NCBI GenBank assembly: GCA_963971425.1 | Contig: OZ020521.1 | Location: 4,605,519 to 4,669,518 of the forward strand | Source of the DNA: Bryoerythrophyllum caledonicum | Taxonomy: Eukaryota > Streptophyta > Bryopsida > Pottiales > Pottiaceae | Length of the DNA stretch: 64,000 nucleotides | Reading direction: 5' to 3' | Part shown: positions 48,121 to 60,225 of the stretch, in pieces | Position numbering within the stretch: position 1 is the stretch's first letter | Layout: every line of letters begins with the position of its first letter | The notes under the pieces: model-generated | What the model was told of the DNA's origin: nothing | The model's input: only the letters and a program-made list of their open reading frames with translations | The model's database searches: none | Position numbers and translations under genes: made by a program

Positions 48121-50060
48121 GTTTTGATCTGTGTGTTCTAGGAGTTTGTGTCTGATTTCGTCATCAAGGTGCTGTGCAGGTTTCCGTTGGTACAGGTATT
48201 GTTCTTTGTGCTCTACTGGTTCTAGAGTGTATTGTGGTGAGGATTCGGGGGTGTTCTTGTGTGTTTGATCTAGGTTCAGGGGTTTAGTGTCGGAGTTTTT
48301 AAGGGCGTGGAGGGGGTGGGGCTGTGGGGAGAAGGATGAGTAGTCAGTGGGGAAGGGGGAGATGCTATTGAGAGGCTAGGAGGGTCTGCTGGGGTGGGGG
48401 TAGGGGTTGTGTATACGTGGGCTTGGCGGAGTATGTCCTGGGTAGGGAGCTGAGAATGAGAAGGGGAGGTCGTAAGGTGAGAGGATGTGGCGATAGAGCT
48501 GGAGAGGGAGGAGGGAGGTTTGGGAATGTTTTCTGTTTCAAAGTTCTGTACTATGCTTTCCTGGTTCGGGTGGATTTTTGTGTGTGCTAGGAGTTCTGGG
48601 TTGTGGTAGGGTGAGGTTTCGGGAGGAGTTTCCTATGTAGGATCCGGGTTCAGGGGTTCCGGGTCGTGGTTTTTGAGGGCGGAGAGTAGGGGGGCCTGTA
48701 TTGGGAAGGGGAGGGAGGCTGTGGGGGAGGGGGGAGCTACTTTTGAGATCCGAGGGAGGGCAGCTAGAGGGGGGTGGGAGTTGTGGGGGTGTGCGGTTGA
48801 GGTTTGGGAGGGGCTGTGGGAATGTGTAGCAGGGGGTGCGGGGCTGGTTTAATGAGCTGGGGTAGGAGGTGAGGGGGCGTGGGGGGAGAAGAAGAGAAAT
48901 TGGGGGTGGAGGGGAGAGAGAGGTGGTGGAAGGAGGGATAGTGGGATTGTGAAGATGTGGGATATAGTGGTGAGAGCTGTGAGGAGGAGCTGTGTGGGTG
49001 TAAAAATGAAGTTGCAGAAAGAATTGAAGGTGTTATATGAGTTCTTACCTTCTTACTTGATCTTGATCTTACACGTCCGTGGGGCCTTTGCTCCTGGGTA
49101 GTTGTCTCTTGTCTGTTGGACTTCTGCTGCTGGCTGCCTCTGGGTCTCTTACAGCTGCTGATGGTGTGTGGGGTTGGGATGTTGTTGCAGATCGCAGGTG
49201 GACGGGCGTGTTGGGTCCGCGCTCCTATATGTGAGTTGACGCCTCTGTGTATTCCTTATGCTCGTTGAGTGGATCTGTGTTGATTTTGCCAGCGCTTCCG
49301 CGTGTAGTGTGTAGATACAATTTTCCTAGTGCTATGTTTAAGAGTTGTGGTGTGCCTAAGTGCTTGAGATGTGGTGTTTAGTGAGAAAGGTTTAAAGACT
49401 TGTGCTTTGAATATGACTATGTTGCTGTAACAAAGAGAAGAATGGTGATGAGGGTTAGTGAGGCACGTACCTAGATTCGGGAGAGTTGATCTTCTTGGTT
49501 GCTTGTGCAGATTTGGTACTGCGCGTGCTAGGGTCTCTGTCAACTCTGTGGGCGATGTGTTTTCCCGCGCACTTGGATCTGTTGCGGTGCCTTTGCTGCA
49601 GGCAGCTCTTCTGCTTCTGCAGTTGGATTGCACGCTTCTGCTGGATTTCTCACTGCAGCCCAATACTGAATATGCAAATCTATATGTTGTGTTAGTAGGA
49701 TCTAGTGTAAGTAGTAATACATAATCGCAAAAGAAAAAGGGGGGTGAGGGGTAGCCTGTAGTGGTAAATGGCAGCTACGTCGCAGTAGTATTTGATGATG
49801 TCCAAAGAGTGTTGAGTGCTTGTGACTTAGTGATGAAGTTGGCTCCTTGTGTTGCTCAATTTCTTGTATGGTGTGGTTGTGGATCAAGGAGGATCAAGGA
49901 CTAAGTGGTGGGCGCAGATCTCGATCTAACTACACTCAATCTGAACAGATCTAAGGTTAAGGAGGGTCTTTGAGTTCAGATCTATGCACAATACTATTTT
50001 CCCACGCTTCAGATAAAACTTGCAACAATCTCCCTCAAAAATTGTCCATAACCTCTCAAA
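48121..50060. other. G-rich region, no gene recognised
   Basis: Strongly strand-asymmetric: plus strand G/T-rich to about 49000, with GGGGAGG and GGTTTGGGAGG words. It is probably the 5-prime region of the ORF1-like element. Short ORFs at 49256-49724 on both strands are not convincing. Confidence 0.4.
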
Positions 50061-50069
50061 AAGTTATCC

Positions 50070-50485
50070 ACGGCATTATTTGGTGTAAACCTTCGTATTG
50101 ACCATATGGATTCTCATTCTAAAACATGAACTTATGTTCACAAAAAAATTAAACAGGAATTGACAATTTTTGAACCTCCACTCCTTGCACAATTTTTTAC
50201 ATATATGCTATACCCAATTTTTACCTCTAAAAATTGGTGTACAAGGAACTAATATCATGCTTAAGATGATGGTAATGAATTTAGACCTTCTGTAGTGCAA
50301 ACATTTGACACCAAGTGAAGTCAAAGTCTAGTGCTCCACTAAACGCGGGAAGAAAATGAATCCTTTTCTCTACTTTTAAACACTATAATCTTTCAATCCG
50401 TGCCATCAAAGTTTATGAAATTTTGTGAATGTGTCACTTAATAAGTCTTCATTGTAATCCTATGGTTTAAACTAGAAATAGAAGT
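50070..50485 (+). repeat. Dispersed repeat, copy 2
   Basis: Matches 32500-32915 in the same orientation at roughly 80 percent by eye. Together the two copies bracket the LINE, the LTR debris and CACTA 2 (about 17 kb). Confidence 0.65.
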
Positions 50486-50499
50486 TTTGGGTGTGAAAT

Positions 50500-51195
50500 T
50501 GTCATGGTCGTTTAGGAGGAAGGGTGTCGTGGCGGAGTGAGGTACTGCACGTAAGTGCCTCACTCCGCGCGGTACGCAGAGGTTGTAGACTACGTACGGA
50601 AAGGGTTGTAGACGCCGCGAGGCTCGACGTAACCGGACCGGTAGGCGCTGTCGATGTAGGGCGAGCTGTAAGCGCGCGAGTAGGAGCTGGAAGGGTGCCG
50701 TCTAGGAGTGAGATACTGCGCATAAACTCCGTATGGTACGCAGAGGTGTGGTAGCCTGGCGCGCGATCTGGAGAGGTGCGATTGACTAGCGCGCGGTACT
50801 CGGTTGTGAGAGATTTGGACTGGACGTGGCTGCGTTGCCCCCACCTCGCTCCGCATTGCCCGCGCATCGCTCACCGAACCAACCAGCTCCCTACATTGTC
50901 GCATCGCTCCATCGCTCTCGAATCACGCCCCGGACGATTCTAAATCTGGGTCTAAGAGAACGACACTAGTCTATCTGCACACGTTTTTTCGGGAGGCTCA
51001 TTGCATTCCAACGAATTTGCTGTCTACGTTGCTTGAAATTTCTTGCCCAGGTAGCACAAACAACATCTGATTGGTTGACCAAACGTTACTTGTGTGCGAA
51101 ATCTGGGTTGGAAAGCGTTTTTTCCCCGCATTGCTTCAGCGACTAATCTTGTTCCTCCGAAAGGGTAATTGTCTCATGTTTTTGGCACTACCTGT
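50500..51195. other. No gene recognised; local direct repeat
   Basis: 50528-50590 (GGAGTGAGGTACTGCAC ... GGTACGCAGAGGT) recurs in diverged form at 50705-50760. The first copy also has an inverted GCGGAGTGAGG/CCTCACTCCGC arm. ORFs on both strands are unrecognised. Confidence 0.4.
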
Positions 51196-51463
<268 letters not shown>

Positions 51464-51546
51464 TAGGTTGGACCACGAATTTGCCCAAGAATTCTGTAAC
51501 GTAGATTGGTGGTTGTATTATTTCATTACTTTATATTATTTTGATG

Positions 51547-51590
51547 GATCTACATCTCCGCTGACCTTCAAACTGTCCAATCCAATTAAT
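51547..51590 (-). pseudogene. Inverted UGPase scrap
   Basis: The minus strand encodes GLDSLKVSGDV, which matches the conserved ELDSLKVSGDV of plant UGPase, about 90 residues past the preceding fragment. Its inverted orientation shows local rearrangement. Confidence 0.65.
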
Positions 51591-51657
51591 GCTGTATCGT
51601 TTGAAGCTGGATCTAAGTGATGAATTTTGATGGAGTCTTGCCAGTTTTGTATGCTTA

Positions 51658-51782
51658 TATCTCCTCCTCGGCAAAGTTTGTGCATCCTTTGTATCGTTTG
51701 CAGATGGTTGATGATCCACAAGGTCGATTCCAGGAACTCACTATTGAACTCAATATCTCCTCCTCGGCAAAGTTTGTGCATC
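51658..51782 (+). repeat. Two perfect 30-bp direct repeats, 95 bp apart
   Basis: ATATCTCCTCCTCGGCAAAG followed by TTTGTGCATC-like sequence occurs at 51658-51687 and 51753-51782. A second pair sharing TCGGAGGGTAAGAGGT lies at 52068 and 52126. Only two units each, so not a satellite. Confidence 0.75.
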
Positions 51783-52638
51783 AACGACCTTGATATGTCT
51801 TGCCCGACTCCTTGCTGCATCTTATCACTTCTAACAACGTTGGGTGCCATCTGTTCTATCTCTTTCAGCTGTTTTCAAATAGACATGCCTCTTAAGGAAC
51901 TTTCTCCTTAGTTTTTAATTTGAATTGTTACTAGTGAATTGGTTTCTTAACTGTTTTCAAGAATTTTTCACAAGATACTTCTTATTTCACCGAAATGCTC
52001 AATTGCAGATCTTTATTACAATGCAGAGCCACCTGCCTTTGAAGTTCTACCAACATTGAAAGCATTGAATCGGAGGGTAAGAGGTATAGTGTACAGGGAG
52101 TTCATTCTTGAGTACCTTGCACAATATCGGAGGGTAAGAGGTGCTAACATTCTGTTTTGCAGGTCGCATTTCGGAGCGTTTGCAGAACTGTGCTTTGCAG
52201 AATATGGAGACCGTGTGAAACGTTGTGGTACGTTGAACGAGATCCATTATGTCACGTTTTTGTATCGAAGCTCCTTCTTCTGGAGGCCGAACTATCTGAA
52301 TACGAGTTTGTGTTCCATTGGTTAAAGTATGACAAACTCAAAAGCACCATAGTGAGTGTTTTGAAAGTAACCAATGGAAGAAGTAAAGTTAGATATACGA
52401 GTGAGCCTGAGATATTAAATTCAAAAGGTGTACATGAAAAGTGGGATTCTGGCCACCATTCTTGTTACCTTTTGGATTTAGTGTAAACTCTAAATTGTAA
52501 TTTTTGAAATTGATGTACTTTAGCTTGGTAATGGGCAATTATTTTTTTTCTCACTTTAGTTTATAGTTTATATATAAGATTATTTATAAGTTACTATGTA
52601 CTATATTGTAGGTATTAACCAATATTATTGTTTTCATT

Positions 52639-53312
52639 ATGGAGGTTATCATTGGGATTTTCATGCTTTCAGTCTTATTGTTGACAATGGAGAAGAGGAA
52701 TGTCACCAAAAATATGAGGTATGTATTTTTTAATTGTACTTATTTATTTATGTATAATAAAACAATAAAAATGCAAATGACGAAATGTATTGATTTAATA
52801 TTGATTTTTTTTATTATAGGTTAAAAAAGAGAAAAAAAACTGATGAGAAGTTTAAACTTGTGGAGCAGAAGAATCTTGATTCTGTAAGAAGTTATGTGGA
52901 AGGAAGTAGTAAAGTAGTATTTTGGAAAAGAATAGAAAAGTGAGATATTCTAAATCTAATGGAAGGAGCAATGATTTTTGATCATGGAACTGTTATAGTT
53001 GTAGATAAAGATTCTATGGAGGTAGTTCATGTGGTGAGATTTAACCTTTTTTACATGATAAACACTATTGAACTTAAAGATTTCCAAAGATTAACTATGG
53101 ATTTCTTACGAATCCATAAACATGTTGGACAGATTAAATATAATGGTGCTCATAAAGGAGGAAAAAGTAAAATATTTGCTATGGGATGGTGCCTGGAACA
53201 TGGCATTGCTGGAAAAATATTGTTATTTGATAAATACGTTCCGAGTAGGTCTTTACAACAAAAAGTAGATGGGATTTCTGAGTGGGTGCGGGATCAAGAA
53301 GAGATTGACTGA
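52639..53312 (+). pseudogene. Unknown two-exon gene, one in-frame TGA
   Basis: Exon 52639-52718, a 101-bp AT-rich GT-AG intron, then exon 52820-53312. The frame is continuous except for a TGA at 52941. The N-terminus (IGIFMLSVLLLTM) is hydrophobic, followed by a very basic stretch. The C-terminal part has VIVVDKDSMEVVHVVRFNLF, RIHKHVGQIKYNGAHKGG and IFAMGWCLEHG. This reads like a real domain but I cannot name it. It vaguely recalls uncharacterised plant, algal and fungal proteins with an IHKHxG..NGA..GG..FAIGW pattern. Possibly part of a mobile element. Confidence 0.45.
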
Positions 53313-53646
53313 ATTTCTGGTTTTTATCAAAAGCAATATACAATGGCAAGCATAAATAGTCGTACAATAGAAGTTTCTTTAGAAAATTAGCTACCACATC
53401 CACATGAATTGTCATAAAATGGCAAGAATATAACCATCAGAGTATATAGATGCAACAAGCATTAAATACATAGTTTTCAATAAAAATATGAACTAGAAAA
53501 ACACACAATAATTCATATGTGCAACAAGCTTGTCCAACTCTTTATGCACGAATTCATTTTATTGTATATCAGCTATAGAAAACAATATATTAAGCCACAA
53601 TATAACTATATAACTCAATGATTTAGCTCTTAACCACTCACAAGAG

Positions 53647-54672
53647 CTACCACCGTGTATATCCACCTTTTGCATGGTAGACATCAAGAGCTCTTTGAGG
53701 CATAGAGCGTATCAACTTCCTGACAACATCAACCTCTATGTTGTACCAAATCTCTTGAATCTTCTCCCACTAGTCACTTTTTCTGGTAGGTTTCCTCTCA
53801 AACCTCCTCATACGATGATCTACTTCATTCCAAAGATGTTCTATTGGATTGAGGTCAGGTGATTGTGGAGGATGCCCAATAATAATAAACTTTTGAGCAC
53901 ACAACCAATCTACAACATAATGTGCAGTGTGCTTTGGGTCATTGTCGTGTTGAAATAAAACATGATCTTCTTCTAAACCTTGCACTTGTATAGTGCCCAT
54001 AAGTTTCGTCTCTAAAATATTGCGATATACATATTTATCCATCTGCCCTTCAATCAAATGAAGCTTGCCAACTCCTTCCCAACTCATACAACCTCAAACC
54101 ATTATGCTTCCTCCCCCATATTTGACTGTAGGTTGCACGTGCTGATCCAAAAGACGCTCTCCACTCTTTCTCCAACAATATTGACGTCCATCCGAGCCAA
54201 AAAGATTGAACTTGGATTCATCAGAAAAAATGACATGACTCCGAAATTCCCAAGTTGCATGTTTGCACTTCTTTGCCCACTGCAAACGACGAGCTCGATG
54301 CTTCTTTGTCAAAAATGGCTTCTTGGTCTTCACACATGCTCTTAGCCCTTGCCTCCGAAGATTTTTTTTCACCATATCATCACTCAATCGCATACCCTCA
54401 CATCGTAATGCACGTCCTACAGCTGCAGCTGTACTAGTATGTGGATCATTTAACCTCCTCACAATGTCACGGTCACCACGTTCATCAAGAATTCTAGGTC
54501 TACCAGGTGAAGCTTTGTCTTTCAAGGTCTCTCTTTCACGAAACCGCCGCACTATGTCAGAACAAGTGCTTCGAGGAATGCCTAAAAGTGCTGAAATCTC
54601 TCTATATGAGTTCCCTCGCTCATACATTTCAAGAACTGTTCTGCGATCATTCTCAGATCTTCTAGGAGCCAT
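53647..54672 (-). pseudogene. Second Tc1-family DD34E transposase, two in-frame stops
   Basis: Starts MAPRRSENDRRTVLEMYERG at 54672 and ends YHAKGGYTRW-stop at 53647; 341 codons, full Tc1 length. It has paired helix-turn-helix parts (YREISALLGIPRSTCSDIVR, then PHTSTAAAVGRAL), then VIFSDESKF, VLFQHDNDPKHTA and SPDLNPIEHLW with 34 residues between second Asp and Glu. TGA at 54094-54096 replaces Trp in IMV-W-GCMSW. TAG at 53770-53772 precedes WEKIQEIWYNIEV. It is a different family from the element at 13.4-16.2 kb. I did not find its terminal inverted repeats; a weak direct similarity (AGCATAA..AGTCGTACA at 53350 and 54775) is the only flanking repeat seen. Confidence 0.9.
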
Positions 54673-54729
54673 GGCTACTCTCCAAGGGCCTCTCCAAATC
54701 TTACAAAAAAAATTCACAACAAAAAGCTT

Positions 54730-55660
54730 TACAATGGATATGTAATGAGAAGATTATGGTGTGCACAACTTGTGAGCATAATAAGTCGTACACACCTCTT
54801 CATGATCTTTGCATGTATAATCTCTACAAGTGTCAAATTCTAAAGGAGTCAATGTTAATAAGGTGCCATGTGGTGTGTTGACTAAAGCAATCCCCAAAAA
54901 TATCTTACGAACTCATTAATTATGCTACAGTGGGCATATTAATGAGAGATGCTTCTCTGTCCGATTACTTGTGCTTGCCACTCTAAAGGCTTATCGCAAC
55001 ATCTACTTCAGAAAATAGTAGATGAAGCAAATGAGGCTAAAGTTTCAAATTTCGGAGATTTTGAATACAACGATGCAAAAGAAGGAGGACTTGGTAGCAA
55101 CCTTACCTTTACGTTTGATGATTTTGATAATGTTTTGGATCGAGATAATGACTTTGGTACGTATAGCTTTGGAATATGGGCTCCTACCATTAGGGATTCC
55201 GGGAAATTAACATCTTTACAGAGGGGGGTTTGATTGTGAGGGAGGAGAGTTTTTTATAGCCCCTTACAAAATATGTATCAATTTTTGCGATGGGATTACA
55301 GAGTAAATCTGGAGGGCTAGCATTGATGACCATAAAACTTTCTAGTCTAACACTAGTTCTCAAATATACTCGCATAGGTAGTTCAGTGCAAATTAGTAAT
55401 AGATTAGTGTCTCAAATTAAAAAGTATCAGGAATTAAAATCGAAGTGCATTGATAATAGTAATCTAGTTTGAGGGGTAAAGATAATGAAACTTGATTATC
55501 AGTAGATGAGAGGTAGTAGAAAATTAGATCTTACTGTGAAGGACGAGTTCTTTTGGCATAGGCCGTGATGGCGGAAAATTTGTGCAGACTCACCTTGAAT
55601 GGAAAAAGAGAGGTGTAGGGCGATGAGACGAGGGCTCTGCGGTGGTGTTCATGTGGCTAT
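54730..55660. other. No gene recognised
   Basis: Mixed AT-rich DNA. Short plus-strand ORFs (54949-55233) with an Asp-rich stretch are not recognised. A pseudogene exon is possible, but no motif supports it. Confidence 0.4.
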
Positions 55661-55669
55661 GGGGGCAGC

Positions 55670-56047
55670 TTGGCAGTACTATCATCGTTGTTAGTTGCAT
55701 TGGAAGAGTGGCAACTTGAGGGAGGGGGAGCCATGCTGTGCAAGTGTGGCAACCAATTCAGGTTGGATGCAAATGGGAGCCCGGCTCCTGAGCTTCGGGT
55801 TGCGATAGTTTCCCGGGAGCTTTCTGCCAAGCTCATGGAGGGCGAGGTGAAGATTTTGCAAGGGAGCATCCAGGAAGCCGAAGTCTCGCTTCGGGAAGCG
55901 CTCTCTACCAACAACGAGGTTTCTGCTTTGGATCATGAACAAGGAGCAAGGCTACTTCGACTTCACCGTCTTCGAGCATCTCTCGTTTGCATTGCACAGC
56001 TAAAACTGACGACCCTTGAAATATTTCTAGTCTCAAAATTTGCATGA
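55670..56047 (+). pseudogene. NO POLLEN GERMINATION-RELATED (NPGR)-like exon fragment
   Basis: The ORF contains LMEGEVKILQGSIQEAEVSL then REALSTNNE, which matches the first TPR-like region of plant NPG1/NPGR calmodulin-binding proteins (an EAE-SLRE-LS-N-EEARALLG pattern). After NNE the match decays: a small deletion and frame change leave VFEH-like codons in another frame near 55965. The upstream part (MLCKCGNQFRLDANGSPAPE) fits the family start only loosely. Only about 35 of roughly 700 residues are clear. Confidence 0.55.
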
Positions 56048-58860
56048 TTTTAGAGTCTCGGCGACGTGGCCCGTGGTCCCCGCAGTTACTTTTGGTCATC
56101 CTCGGTCGTCGCTCCATCGCCTCTCCCCCAAAAATATTTCCAATCTTTAAATGAGAGGTTTTCAAGTCGTGCCCGCAGTGGCTGGCCTTGCCGAGCTAGC
56201 TCAAATAAGAGAGAGGCGACCTACTACCCCCTTCCGGCATTCTCGCTCCGTGCTGACCAAGTTCAGCAGTGCATTGCAAGCTCCCGCAACCTTTCGCAAC
56301 CTTTCGCAATCTTTCTCAAGCTCTTGCAGGCTTTCGCAGACACTGCTTTCCTTCACTGCTCTAGAAGCCGAGCTCGCAAACTCAGTCCACATGATCCCCC
56401 TCCCCATCGACTTCGTTTGCACTCACGTATTAAATCGCCATATACTCTTTCTTTGCTCCCAACCCTAGCTCTCTCCATTTCTTAACCCTAGCTCTCTTTA
56501 TTTCCTAACCCTAGGTTCGAATATTGGCCGCTTTTCTCTTCTTTGAGCTCAGTTCATATAAATATAGAACTATCTTGAGGTGCTTTCAAAGGGGTAAAAA
56601 GAGGGTATACCGTATTGTATTAACCTCACAAATACATGAGGTTGGTTTATTCTCAGCTCACATGCAGTAGCTCCGAATTGCGATTAATAGACAGAAAATG
56701 TGACTGATGTGTTTCTGTGTATATTGTGTGTCATGTGCTCTCCTTGTTTTGATATATACTTTCAGTATTAAAAGCACTTCTTGTATTCTCTGTAGAGTGG
56801 ACTCGCTTTTGTATCGGTGGGAAAGGGTTCCAACATCAAATTCTTCTCATGATTCTCTAAAGGAGCAGATACCTGAGGAACAAGTCACCTCAGTCAACTT
56901 CTCGCTCAGGGCAGCAACCGATGATTGAGCACCCTGATGATGATGTTAGACTAGGTTTGTGTTTCGTCCCATCTATTTTTGGCAGTATGTATGAAGTTCT
57001 CTAAAGACTCCGTAGAGTGCTTTACTCCGCGGCCAGGCATATGGGTCCGGGCTTAATGAGTCTTCCCCACTATTATTTTTTTTTTTTGTCTTCAAGCATC
57101 TTTCTTGTCGTCAGATATTTATCCAGCAACATGCTTGCTACTTACATGTTCGAGGAAGCTTGACTGTTAGAATATGTTATGTGGGTAAGGTAATAGAGGA
57201 AAGTTTCAAGAAAAGGACTCTTCATTCTGCCATGAACTAAAACGCGTTTCGAGAGGACTTCGTGTGAAGGTACAGATATGCATTTTTTTGTCGCCACTTG
57301 AAGTGGTGCTTGCAAGTCAGTATTTCGTTTATAATATAGCTTCGTGGATTGTGCTGAACTTCTAGTCATATGACACTTCAGGAGTCGACTGTTGACGATG
57401 TGTTTTTTCCCCTTCTTGGTGACTTTCACAGCCTACTTTGTGGGGAGATTGGAAGTTTATTGCATTTTGCTCCTTTGCCAAGATCGGCATTCTGTTCTTC
57501 GAGGTGGCCAACATCATATGTCCGGGGGTGTAACTTCACAGACTTGCTCAAGGAAGAGAAGTGGACGGTGTGCAGCTCCTTATTTCCTGATTTCCACTGA
57601 TTATGGACATGCGCATGCATGTGATAAGCCATGTGAGCTCAAAGGGCTTAAGGGACTAGGTCTGTCAAGTTCTTTACTTGAAATGATTTGTGTGGGCCGT
57701 GTGGGGCGACCATGTGCATGTTGAGGACCTCAGTGTAGGTAGAGAAGTTAGATGGTAGAGCTCAGTGTAGGTTGAGAAGGTAGATGGTGATGCGACATTG
57801 TGTTCTGCAGAAACAATAAACCACTATATATTGAACCAAGCCCAACCTGGTGCTTATACCTCTTCTGAGACCTTGAACCAACACCGATCATTGTATATTA
57901 GACATTTAAGGCAGCTGAGACTTGATACTGAACCTGTAGAATATTAAAAATATAGTACAGACTCGCTGAATCCATTTTTCCTCTACAATATGTGACTGCT
58001 GGACCTAGTTAGATTTTTATACTTCGAGTCAATCTTGAATACTAGATAGTAAAGGTACTACACTATCAACAGGATAACAAGATTGCCCAGTTTAATTTGG
58101 ATGGATAACACTGAGTTGTTGGTGAGTTTTGGATTTTTGTCACTCTTCCCCAGGAAAGAGTGACCATGTCAATTGAAGGGAAAATAATTGCTACTGTGTA
58201 CAAGTTAGGATGCCCCTCGCTCCTCTACGAGTCAAATTAATCGAAATGACATCCTGCCGCTAAGAAACTTCAGCTATGCTTGACAGGACAGCCCACAATC
58301 TTACTTCGGGTTAAGACTCTCTACAAGTGTAGCATGTCCGTTTAACCTTCACCAAGTTGTAAACCACATTTTCTAAGCCAAACACCTGAGAGTCCTGGTG
58401 GAGTCAAATCAATTGAAGGTATTTTTTTTAAGTAAAAAGTATTGTTCGAATCCAACATTTGATACCCCTGTTGTATAACACTAATAGAAATAACACTTGT
58501 AGAAATTTAAATATGAAACATGACCTCCTTAGAAATAAAGGACAAAAGTACAAAGGAGCCTTCATGTTCGATTGAGGGTATTGGAGGAAATACACTATGA
58601 TGAACTAGTTTGATTGGAGAGTATCTAGTTACTTAGGATCGTGCTTTTTAAATTTTTTCAAGTAACAAGTTTTATTCAAATCCAACATTTGATACCAGTG
58701 TTATATAACACTAATAGAAATAATACTTGCATCACTATAAACTTCCGTGAAAAAACTTTAGTTTTGTGTAGTTGTTTCAAGAATTTTTTTACCTTACAAA
58801 GCTATTTCTTGAACAAGTGTTTGATAAAACATTGCCATAAAGCATCATCTAATTTGAACT
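56048..58860. other. No gene recognised
   Basis: 56455-56520 has three AACCCTAG words in a leader-like context (CTAGCTCTCTCCATTTC repeated with variation). 56707-56928 and 57370-57724 are open but unrecognised. 58440-58520 and 58660-58740 share a roughly 60-bp direct repeat with the word CAACATTTGATACC. Otherwise featureless. Confidence 0.4.
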
Positions 58861-58869
58861 GTAATCCCA

Positions 58870-60118
58870 TTGCAGAGACCTCCAAATATTCCTCTCTCGG
58901 CTCTATTCAGAGCGCGACATTTTTCCCAAACTAGCGACTGTTTTCGAGAAGTGGGGGGAGGGGGGCGCGGGAAGGGGGGGTTGAGGGCTGTCTCCAACGA
59001 GGAGTGCAAAAACCCCGGAGCGATTGATGGTGGGTGTCGACGGGAAGAGAGGCCGAGGGCCTGAAATTTCAGTATTACGTATCGCACACATAGATTAGGG
59101 TTTAGTAGGTGGCGTGATTCAGTTCTTGGGAAGTGGCCGCATGTAAGTAGTATGAAGTTTTTTGCAGGACGGAGTCGATCAGTATTGTGAACATTGTGTT
59201 ATAAAGGGTTTAGCCGCAATGTCGTTAAAGAGGGTGCCGTACGTGGTGCAAGACTTCACAATTGACGGTGCGAAGTACACAATTACGTATCCCAACAAGG
59301 AGAGGTTCGAATTACTCGCACTGGAGCTGGCAAAAGACACGCGGGCGCCACTCGCACCAAGATAAATGCGGCGCAAGTTCATCTACGTGCATTGCGGGGA
59401 CGCGACTTTCACAAGTAAAAATCACCTAAACAATCACAGGTACGTGATGGGTTGTGGACACGGGTTGTGGATGTGCGCTGTTGCCGGACGAGCGTCAGGC
59501 ACATATCCTTCCATACCCCCAGTTCCGGGGTGGGAAGGGAAAGGCGATTGAGTTGCTCGCGAAGGACAGGGTTGTCGACTTTGGGGTTGTCGCGAAGCTA
59601 GGTGAGGTAGGAGAGGGCAGTGTTTCAGATGCCGCCGAGGGTGATGAAGGTGCGCGGCAGTGCGAGCCACGCTGCCCACTCTTACAGCGGGCGAAGTGGG
59701 GCTTCTTCTCGTCCCCCCGAACATCATCGTGGGTCCACTATTACAGCCGGGGAAAAAGGGCAGTACGGCGATTGGACGGCGGATCAGAAAGGGGATGGAG
59801 TTGGGCATGGATGCTGCGGGGAGCGATAGTGACGAGGAGGGGCCTAGTGTTTTGGCGCGTTTCCGCGACGTGCCTGCGGCAAATGCGGTTGTGCTCGGTG
59901 GAGACGACAGCGGTAGTGCATTCCAGATTCACGTGAGGGATTACGCCATTGGAAAGTTGTCCGACGTGGGCGATGTAACACTGAGACATGGACGTGACTC
60001 CTCCAGCGTGAAGCGTCATAGTACTCATTTCATTCGAGGAGGAAAAAGAAGGATACGCGGAGAGATCATCGAGGAGCAACCTGTAAGTAAAACTGCGTTC
60101 CGAATGTCCTGCACCTAG
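58870..60118 (+). pseudogene. Unknown decayed multi-exon gene with a zinc-finger-like exon
   Basis: Plus-strand pieces read as exons: 59162-59365 (VPYVVQDFTIDGAKYTITYP), 59366-59440 (FIYVHCGDATFTSKNHLNNH, C2H2-like but lacking the first Cys pair) with a GT donor at 59441, and 59660-60081 with a donor at 60082. Phases are not fully consistent and stops intervene. The GC-rich codon use resembles the MULE gene at 26.8-30.7 kb, and both regions share TGTAACACT words. Function unknown; an accessory transposon gene is one possibility. Confidence 0.35.
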
Positions 60119-60225
60119 GATTGAATCCTCTTTTCCTTCAAAGTCGTGTTATAATGTCTTTGTTACGAGGGTATATTCTCAGCCTCGACGTTGCTCTGCC
60201 GCAGACAACGGTAGTGTCACAAGTG

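Noticed and set aside
53340-54800. Terminal inverted repeats for the second Tc1-like element
   Set aside because: Only a weak direct similarity was found on the two sides, not an inverted one, so no element boundaries are claimed.
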